Assembly: GCA_000431015.1 (NCBI GenBank)
Contig: HF985999.1
Span: 1 to 28,019 of the forward strand
Source: Alistipes sp. CAG:514
Lineage (GTDB): Bacteria; Bacteroidota; Bacteroidia; Bacteroidales; UBA932
Direction: 5' to 3'
DNA length: 28,019 nucleotides
The notes beneath the pieces are model-generated. The model saw only the letters and a list, made by a program, of their open reading frames with translations, did no database searches and was not told the origin of the DNA. The position numbers and the translations under genes were made by a program. Shown here piece after piece: positions 8,374 through 14,898 of this stretch (its first letter is position 1; the number at the start of each line of letters is the position of its first letter).

Positions 8374-8883
8374 ATGTCACTCATCACTCCTGATTTCGGA
8401 TTGCTTGTCTGGATGACGCTGATCTTCGGCATCGTCTTCTTCGTGCTGGCGAAGTGGGGCTTCCCTATGATCACCGGCTCGGTCGAGAAGAGGGCGCAGA
8501 GGATAGGTGATTCCATCAAGGCTGCCAAGGAGGCGGAGGAGAAGCTTCGCAATCTGGCTGAGGAACAGTCCCGGATGATCGAGGAGACCAGGCAGGAGCA
8601 GAGCCGGATTCTGAAGGAGGCCGCGGCTTCGAGGGACAACATCGTTGAGCAGGCGAAGGTTCAGGCGAGGGAGGAGGCTTCCCGCATTCTGGATCAGGCT
8701 CGCACGCAGATCGCCGCCGAGAAGGAGAACGCTTTGCTGGATGTCCGCAAGGAGGTCGCGCTGCTTTCGGTCAGCGTCGCCGAGAAGGTGCTGAAGGCGA
8801 GCCTTTCGGATGGTGCTGAGCAGTCGGCTCTGGTTGATAGGCTTGTGGATGAGGTTTCCTCGTCTAAGGACTTGAAGAATTGA
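8374..8883 (+). CDS. atpF: F1F0 ATP synthase subunit b
   Basis: A 169-residue peripheral stalk subunit. A single N-terminal membrane helix (about residues 8-28, LVWMTLIFGIVFFVLAKWGF) is followed by a long charged helix rich in Glu, Lys, Arg and Ala that dimerises along the stalk, then a C-terminal segment that contacts delta (VSVAEKVLKASL). The length is normal. The ATG is 3 nt after the atpE stop, consistent with coupled translation. No palindromic insertion is seen. Confidence 0.95.
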   Translation: MSLITPDFGLLVWMTLIFGIVFFVLAKWGFPMITGSVEKRAQRIGDSIKAAKEAEEKLRNLAEEQSRMIEETRQEQSRILKEAAASRDNIVEQAKVQAREEASRILDQARTQIAAEKENALLDVRKEVALLSVSVAEKVLKASLSDGAEQSALVDRLVDEVSSSKDLKN

Positions 8884-8887
8884 TGCT

Positions 8888-9508
8888 ATGAACACAGGAA
8901 TTATCGCGACACGTTACGCCACCGCACTTCTGAAGCTGGTCGAAGAGACCGGCTCCGGTGAGTTGGTTGCGGCCCAGGTGCAGGTCATTGAGAAGGCTCT
9001 TGACGAAGTGCCTGATTTCCGGCGTGCCGTGGATGATCCTGCGGTTGCGGCGGTTCAGAAAATCTCGCTTTTTGAGGCTTCATTGAAAGATTCGATGGCT
9101 CAGGAACTGCATAAATTCCTCGAACTCTTGATCCGTAACGGCCGCATCGGTGATGTAAGGCTGGTTCTGACCACCTTCGTCACTGAATATTACCGCTCAC
9201 GGCACATCAAGCGCGCGCGGCTTGTGGTCGCTGATCCGGCACTGCTGGACCCTGAGCCAACTCCTTCGGACCCTGTGCCTGTCGAAGGGTCGCTTCGACA
9301 AGCTCAGCGACCGGCATTGGAGTCCCGTCTCCGTGATTTGGTCGAGAAACAGACCGGCTGCAGGCTGATCCTGAAAACCGAAGTCAACCCGTCCCTCATA
9401 GGCGGCTTCGTCTTCGAGGTCGAGGACACGGTACTGGATGCCAGCGTCTCACGTCAGCTTGATGTCATCAGGCATCAATTCATAGAAAAGAACAGAAGAA
9501 TAGTTTAG
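8888..9508 (+). CDS. atpH: F1F0 ATP synthase subunit delta with repeat-derived insertion
   Basis: A 206-residue delta subunit linking F1 to the peripheral stalk; homologues are usually about 175-185 residues. The N-terminal helical domain starts IATRYATALLKL. The C-terminal conserved part reads RDLVEKQTGCRLILKTEVNP, then SLIGGFVFEVEDTVLDASV. Between them, residues about 116-145 (including PVPVEGSLRQAQRPALES) are extra and are encoded by a compound palindromic element. The insertion lies exactly between the two domains, where extra length should be tolerated. The ATG is 4 nt after the atpF stop. Confidence 0.95.
   Translation: MNTGIIATRYATALLKLVEETGSGELVAAQVQVIEKALDEVPDFRRAVDDPAVAAVQKISLFEASLKDSMAQELHKFLELLIRNGRIGDVRLVLTTFVTEYYRSRHIKRARLVVADPALLDPEPTPSDPVPVEGSLRQAQRPALESRLRDLVEKQTGCRLILKTEVNPSLIGGFVFEVEDTVLDASVSRQLDVIRHQFIEKNRRIV
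9251..9314 (+). repeat. Palindromic element copy R2 (compound) in atpH
   Basis: A degenerate half (CCTGAGCCAACTCC) is followed by a half in one orientation (CCTGTGCCTGTCGAAGG) and then a full copy in the other, with arms GGTCGCT (9288-9294) and AGCGACC and the core reading TCGACAAGCTC on the plus strand. The two inner halves face each other, as in BIME-like doublets. Confidence 0.8.
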
Positions 9509-9509
9509 T

Positions 9510-11129
<1,620 letters not shown>

Positions 11130-11141
11130 TTGTAGAAGAAT

Positions 11142-12218
11142 ATGCCGTCACTGAAGGAGATAAAAGGCAGGATCAATTCCATCAGCAGCACTCTGGCGAT
11201 CACCTCGGCGATGAAGATGGTCGCCTCCGCGAAGTTGCAGAAAGCGCAGATGGCGATTCAGAACATGCTTCCGTACGAGAGGCGACTGTATTCGATGCTT
11301 CTTGATTTGATGGGGGCAATGAATATTTCCGCCGCGGCTTCGGAAGATGGTTCCGTACGTGGCTCAGGATCAGCTGAACGTGGATTTGACCAGAGTGGTG
11401 ATCGGTTGAGCCTGTCGAACCGGCACGACCTGGCGGGGATGGACGGGGCATATTCATTGATGGCTCAGCGTGAGGTGCGAAAGGTTGCGATTGTCGCCTT
11501 CGCATCCAACTCTTCGCTGTGCGGCGCGTTCAATTCCAACGTCATCCGGGAGGCCACGGCGGTGATCAATGAATATCGTGCCTCGGGTCTCCGTGATTCC
11601 GACATTGTGGTCTATTCGGTTGGCCGCAAGATGGCGGAAGCGATGAGAAAACTGGGATTCCCGAGTCCGGCAGACTTCACGAAGATGTCTGACTCGCCGT
11701 CTTATGAGGCGGCATCGGCTTTGGCTCAGGAACTGCTGGACGGATTTGTCTCAGGTCGGTTTGACAAGGTGGAACTGGTTTATAATCACTATAAATCAAC
11801 ATCTTCACAGCCGACAACCCGGCAGACTTACCTGCCCCTGTCTTTGGCCGATGCCACCGCTGACATTCAGGTCGGGAAGATCACCGATCCCGCCTCTGAA
11901 ACCGACACGAACAGGGTCGCTGAGCCCGTCGGAGCGCCGGTGGTTCGACAGGGCTCACCAACCACAGAAGACCTGATCGTAGAGCCATCCAAGGAGGCCT
12001 TGATAGCCACCCTCCTCCCGAAGGTGGTCCGTCTTCGCATATTCACCACCCTGCTGGACAGCGCCGCCGCCGAGCACGCCGCCCGCACCGTAGCTATGCA
12101 GCTTGCCACCGACAACGGCAACGACCTCCTTCAGGAACTCACCCTTGAATATAACAAGGGCCGTCAGCAGAAGATCACCTCCGAGATCCTCGACCTTGTC
12201 GGTGGTTCGATGCAGTAA
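11142..12218 (+). CDS. atpG: F1F0 ATP synthase subunit gamma with two insertions
   Basis: A 358-residue central rotor shaft subunit; the usual length is about 285-295. The conserved N-terminal helix (LKEIKGRINSISSTLAITSAMKMVA in two parts around residues 4-28) and the C-terminal helix (LLQELTLEYNKGRQQKIT) are intact. Two insertions account for the excess: residues about 68-104, before the conserved REVRKVAIVAFASNSSLCGAFN region, and about 250-276 (EPVGAPVVRQGSP), before the C-terminal helix. Each contains a palindromic repeat copy. It is the last operon gene. I see no clear terminator after it, so readthrough into the next gene is possible. Confidence 0.95.
   Translation: MPSLKEIKGRINSISSTLAITSAMKMVASAKLQKAQMAIQNMLPYERRLYSMLLDLMGAMNISAAASEDGSVRGSGSAERGFDQSGDRLSLSNRHDLAGMDGAYSLMAQREVRKVAIVAFASNSSLCGAFNSNVIREATAVINEYRASGLRDSDIVVYSVGRKMAEAMRKLGFPSPADFTKMSDSPSYEAASALAQELLDGFVSGRFDKVELVYNHYKSTSSQPTTRQTYLPLSLADATADIQVGKITDPASETDTNRVAEPVGAPVVRQGSPTTEDLIVEPSKEALIATLLPKVVRLRIFTTLLDSAAAEHAARTVAMQLATDNGNDLLQELTLEYNKGRQQKITSEILDLVGGSMQ
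11403..11422 (+). repeat. Palindromic element copy R3 in atpG (short arms)
   Basis: CGGTT at 11403-11407 pairs with AACCG at 11418-11422 around GAGCCTGTCG. Relative to the main form, both arms have lost the matching inner triplet, so pairing is kept. The flanking insertion (about 11345-11450) holds another possible degenerate half, GGCTCAGGATCAGC. Confidence 0.7.
11914..11963 (+). repeat. Palindromic element copy R4 (double form) in atpG
   Basis: A first half (GGGTCGCT with core variant GAGCCCGTCGG) is followed by an inverted second half with arms GGTT and AACC around CGACAGGGCTCACC. It aligns with copies R1 (atpB) and R11 (iron-sulfur protein). It adds residues around EPVGAPVVRQGSP. Confidence 0.8.
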
Positions 12219-12248
12219 TCCACCGGTCTTTCTATAATCAAATCTTTT

Positions 12249-12281
12249 TTTGTGTCTTCTTTGCGAAATTTCGTATCTTGA
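12249..12281 (+). promoter_or_regulatory. Possible promoter of the namZ-like gene
   Basis: TTTG at 12249-12252 is followed after 21 nt by TATCTTGA at 12274-12281, a partial match to TAnnTTTG. It would give a leader of roughly a dozen nt before the ATG at 12297. Confidence 0.45.
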
Positions 12282-12296
12282 ACCAGAAAATGACCA

Positions 12297-13625
12297 ATGA
12301 TTATGGGATACAATCTTAAATTCTTGATTATTACAATAATAGCGATATCTTTGACTGACGTGCTTGCCGCACGGACATATTCAAGAAGAGTAGTGCTTGG
12401 TGACGAGAGGTTCGAGGAGTACCAGCCGCTGCTGCAAGGGAAGCGGGTTGCGGTGTTCAGCAATCAGACGGGTATAGTCGGAGACAAGGTGACCGGCTCC
12501 AAGTTGGCAGACGCTCTTGCTGAATATGGCGGGTGCTTTCCTCGAAAGAGAGTTGATGAGATTTCCTTGATCCCGTTCACCGAACCTTCCGTCCCTGGCG
12601 GAAAGATTGAGTACGGTCAGCACATTGTTGATGCCTTGATCGAAAAAGGAGTAGATGTCAAGGCAATCTTCTCTCCGGAGCACGGCTTCCGTGGCAACGC
12701 CGATGCCGGAGAGCACGTCAGCAGCAGTGTGGACGAGAGAACCGGAGTGGAGATCCTGTCGCTTTACGAGAAAGGCTCACGGATTCCGAGCAAGGAGAAA
12801 ACCGATAAGTTTGATGTCCTTGTGATTGATATTCAGGATGTAGGCCTTAGGTACTATACCTATTATATCACAATGCATCATCTGATGGAGGCCTGCGCCA
12901 GAGACGGAAAACAGGTCGTCATTCTTGACCGCCCGAACCCGAACGGCTTCTATGTTGACGGTCCTGTTCTGGATATGAAATTCAAGTCCGGTGTCGGTTG
13001 GCTGCCGATCACGACTGTTCACGGAATGACGCTCGGTGAGTTGGCGCTGATGATCAACGGCGAGAAATGGCTGGAGAACGGTACCTGCGACCTGACTGTG
13101 ATTCCGTGCCTGAATTACACCCATAACACCCGCTACAGCCTTATCCTGCCGCCTTCCCCGAACATTAAGGACATGAGGGCCGTGTACCTATATTCATCAA
13201 CCTGCTACTTCGAGGGTACGGTGGTCAGCCTCGGCCGCGGCACGCAGTTCCCGTTTGAGACCTACGGGCATCCGGCGATGACGGGATATTCCTTCTCCTT
13301 TGTGCCTCGAAGCATCCCCGGCGCGAAAAGCCCGCAGTTCCTGGATGAGGAGTGCCACGGCGTTGACCTTCGCCGCAAGCCGCTCCGCGACATTTGGGCG
13401 GAAAAGATCAATCTTGAATATGTCATCGATGCTTACCGCAATCTGAATATGGGCGATAAGTTCTTCGGTAAGAACAACTTCTTTGAACTTCTCGCCGGTG
13501 TGGACTGGTTCCGCTCGATGATAGGGAACGGTTCCTCCGCCGCCGGGATCTCCGCCCGTTGGGCCTCCGATGTCGAAAACTTCAAGTCCCGCCGCGCGCT
13601 TTACCTCCTTTATCCCGAGATATAA
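12297..13625 (+). CDS. namZ: Secreted exo-beta-N-acetylmuramidase NamZ-like protein (DUF1343)
   Basis: A 442-residue exported protein of the DUF1343 family, whose characterised member NamZ removes N-acetylmuramic acid from the non-reducing ends of peptidoglycan fragments (GH171). The signal peptide spans about residues 4-25. Family motifs are clear: RVAVFSNQTGIVG (50-62), FSPEHGFRG (125-133), DIQDVGLRYYTY, LDRPNPNG, VDGPVLD and the C-terminal FFELLAGVDWFRSMI. About 40 residues between NQTGIVG and the HIVDALIEKGVDVKAIF helix look extra compared with the compact spacing I expect for the family. Starts at 12297 and 12303 are both possible and differ by two residues. The enzyme probably acts in the periplasm in cell-wall recycling; the exact substrate is inferred. 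Confidence 0.88.
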   Translation: MIMGYNLKFLIITIIAISLTDVLAARTYSRRVVLGDERFEEYQPLLQGKRVAVFSNQTGIVGDKVTGSKLADALAEYGGCFPRKRVDEISLIPFTEPSVPGGKIEYGQHIVDALIEKGVDVKAIFSPEHGFRGNADAGEHVSSSVDERTGVEILSLYEKGSRIPSKEKTDKFDVLVIDIQDVGLRYYTYYITMHHLMEACARDGKQVVILDRPNPNGFYVDGPVLDMKFKSGVGWLPITTVHGMTLGELALMINGEKWLENGTCDLTVIPCLNYTHNTRYSLILPPSPNIKDMRAVYLYSSTCYFEGTVVSLGRGTQFPFETYGHPAMTGYSFSFVPRSIPGAKSPQFLDEECHGVDLRRKPLRDIWAEKINLEYVIDAYRNLNMGDKFFGKNNFFELLAGVDWFRSMIGNGSSAAGISARWASDVENFKSRRALYLLYPEI

Positions 13626-13633
13626 AGCAAAAA

Positions 13634-13661
13634 CCGAAGCGAGGTTCTCACCCGGCTTCGG
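13634..13661 (+). terminator. Hairpin after namZ, possible terminator
   Basis: CCGAAGC (13634-13640) pairs with GCTTCGG (13655-13661) over 7 bp with a 14-nt loop, 8 nt after the stop. There is no good T-run after it, so termination is uncertain. Confidence 0.4.
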
Positions 13662-13840
13662 CTAATCTTATTCAATACTTATGAAATAACTATTGAGTCA
13701 GTTTTTGGTTTATGAGTAAAAATATTTATGTCGATTACTCTTTTACGCCATTTCCGTGCCAAAGTTGATTCCGGTTCGAAATATTTTTTCCTATATTGTC
13801 TATGTCTTTGAATGTCATTTGTTTTCAGTACTTGCACGGA

Positions 13841-13879
13841 AAATTATAACTGTGATTATAATAACCGAAGTTATAATTT
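13841..13879. promoter_or_regulatory. Perfect 10-bp inverted repeat upstream of the sigma gene
   Basis: AAATTATAAC (13841-13850) and GTTATAATTT (13870-13879) are exact reverse complements separated by 19 nt, about 120 nt before the sigma gene promoter. It could be an operator for a dimeric regulator or an AT-rich hairpin. The repeat is seen; the role is unknown. Confidence 0.4.
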
Positions 13880-14001
13880 TGTCGATAAAGCTTTGAAAAT
13901 GTTTATGAGTGGCTGTTTTCTAAGTACTTACTCAATTGTTGAGGAGGCACTTTTGCATTGTGCCCGAGTTCTTGCCTTGTTTTGCCTTGTGTGGACGAGA
14001 A

Positions 14002-14033
14002 TTTGGCAATATGCCAGGGAGTGGTTAACTTTG
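14002..14033 (+). promoter_or_regulatory. Promoter of the ECF sigma gene
   Basis: TTTG at 14002-14005 is followed after 20 nt by a perfect TAACTTTG at 14026-14033. It ends only 7 nt before the ATG at 14041, so the transcript should start at or just before the start codon. Confidence 0.75.
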
Positions 14034-14040
14034 CGGTGTT

Positions 14041-14571
14041 ATGGTGCGGACAGCGGACATAGATTCTTTGTTCAGGCTTTACTACAGGCCTTTGTGTGTC
14101 TATGCGCTGCACTATCTCAAGGACAAGGATCTGATCGAGGATCTGGTACAGGAGGCTTTCACGGCATATTGGATGAAGCAGGCGGCGAGTGACGGGATTG
14201 ATAGTCCGAGGGCTTATCTTTACACGGCTGTGAGGAATCGGTGCATTGATGCCATCAGGAGGCAACGGCAGGATGTGTCGCTGGACAGCCTTGAGAATGA
14301 GATACTTCCGGTTGAGGATGACGTGGCGATTTCCGATGATGAGGCCGTGGACAATTCCGTTAAAGAGGCGCGGATCTGGTCGGCCATTGACCGCCTTCCG
14401 GCCAAAAGGAGGAGAATATTCCTGATGAGCCGCCGCGACGGGATGAAGTATAGCGAGATCGCTCAGTCGCTCGGCCTTTCCGAGAACACCGTACGTAACC
14501 AGATCAGCAAGGCCCTGGACTCCATCCGCCAAGGTGTAAGGAAGGTCATCCTCTTCCTGATGTCGCTCTAG
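14041..14571 (+). CDS. ECF-type RNA polymerase sigma factor (FecI-like)
   Basis: A 176-residue sigma-70 family factor of the extracytoplasmic function type. Region 2 (about residues 9-75) has the family pattern LFRLYYRPLCVYALHYL, then DLVQEAFTAYW and YLYTAVRNRCIDAIRR. Region 4 (about 115-165) has IDRLPAKRRRIFLMSRRDGM and the helix-turn-helix YSEIAQSLGLSENTVRNQI. It should direct polymerase to a small regulon, probably including the TonB receptor cluster, and be held by the FecR anti-sigma factor at 19171-20007. The start is fixed by the family pattern beginning a few residues in. Its promoter ends 7 nt before the ATG, so the message is probably leaderless or nearly so. In many Bacteroidetes loci fecR follows directly; here it is four genes downstream. 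Confidence 0.93.
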   Translation: MVRTADIDSLFRLYYRPLCVYALHYLKDKDLIEDLVQEAFTAYWMKQAASDGIDSPRAYLYTAVRNRCIDAIRRQRQDVSLDSLENEILPVEDDVAISDDEAVDNSVKEARIWSAIDRLPAKRRRIFLMSRRDGMKYSEIAQSLGLSENTVRNQISKALDSIRQGVRKVILFLMSL

Positions 14572-14664
14572 AATATTCAGACATCGCCTTAAGCCTTGAG
14601 AAGGAGCGGCTGACAAGGAGTTTTTGCCGTACGTTTTCTGCCCCATAAACCATAGGCCCCCGCT

Positions 14665-14699
14665 CTTCCAGGTGTGAAAAACCTTGCGCACCTAAAATG
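14665..14699 (+). repeat. Hairpin direct repeat, copy 1
   Basis: A 35-nt unit beginning CTTCCAGGTG and ending CACCTAAAATG. AGGTGTG pairs with CGCACCT (7 bp, one wobble). It matches copy 2, 63 nt further on, at both ends, while the loops differ. Confidence 0.7.
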
Positions 14700-14727
14700 C
14701 CATCTGCCTGATGGCTAGTGAGTTGCA

Positions 14728-14761
14728 CTTCCAGGTGCGAGCATATTCGCGCACCTGAATG
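14728..14761 (+). repeat. Hairpin direct repeat, copy 2
   Basis: A 34-nt unit beginning CTTCCAGGTGCG and ending CGCACCTGAATG. CAGGTGCG pairs perfectly with CGCACCTG (8 bp) around a 10-nt loop. It lies directly before the promoter candidate of the receptor gene. Confidence 0.7.
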
Positions 14762-14764
14762 TTA

Positions 14765-14796
14765 TTGACGTATTGTGAAGAATGTTGTTATATTTG
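14765..14796 (+). promoter_or_regulatory. Promoter candidate of the TonB receptor operon
   Basis: TTG at 14765-14767 is followed after 21 nt by a perfect TATATTTG at 14789-14796. This is the housekeeping-type Bacteroides promoter, so the receptor genes may not depend only on the ECF sigma factor. Confidence 0.55.
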
Positions 14797-14898
14797 AGAA
14801 TATTTCAGAAAAAGGATGGTACTTTTTAGAATCGCTGCGTCTTACTTGTGAAACTACCCTAATAGGATTCGGGCAGTAGATGAGTTTTAAAATGAGAG

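Larger units (their letters stand above)
13626..14040. other. Intergenic region before the ECF sigma gene
   Basis: About 415 nt of AT-rich sequence without a supportable gene. It holds a hairpin after namZ (13634-13661), a perfect 10-bp inverted repeat (13841-13879) and the sigma gene promoter (14002-14033). A reading frame opening at 13812 runs into the sigma gene out of frame and is not believable. Confidence 0.6.
14572..14898. other. Intergenic region with hairpins between sigma and receptor genes
   Basis: About 327 nt with no gene. It contains two related hairpin repeats (14665-14699 and 14728-14761), a third small hairpin between them (GCCATC at 14699-14704 with GATGGC at 14710-14715), a promoter candidate (14765-14796) and a roughly 100-nt leader before the receptor gene. 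Confidence 0.65.

Noticed and set aside
13746..13775. Sigma-54-like promoter on the minus strand (TTGGCACGG followed by TGGC)
   Set aside because: The -12 part does not match well and no gene follows in that direction.
13812..14192. 126-codon plus-strand frame before the sigma gene
   Set aside because: It overlaps the sigma gene out of frame for 150 nt, spans its promoter and has no protein-like pattern.
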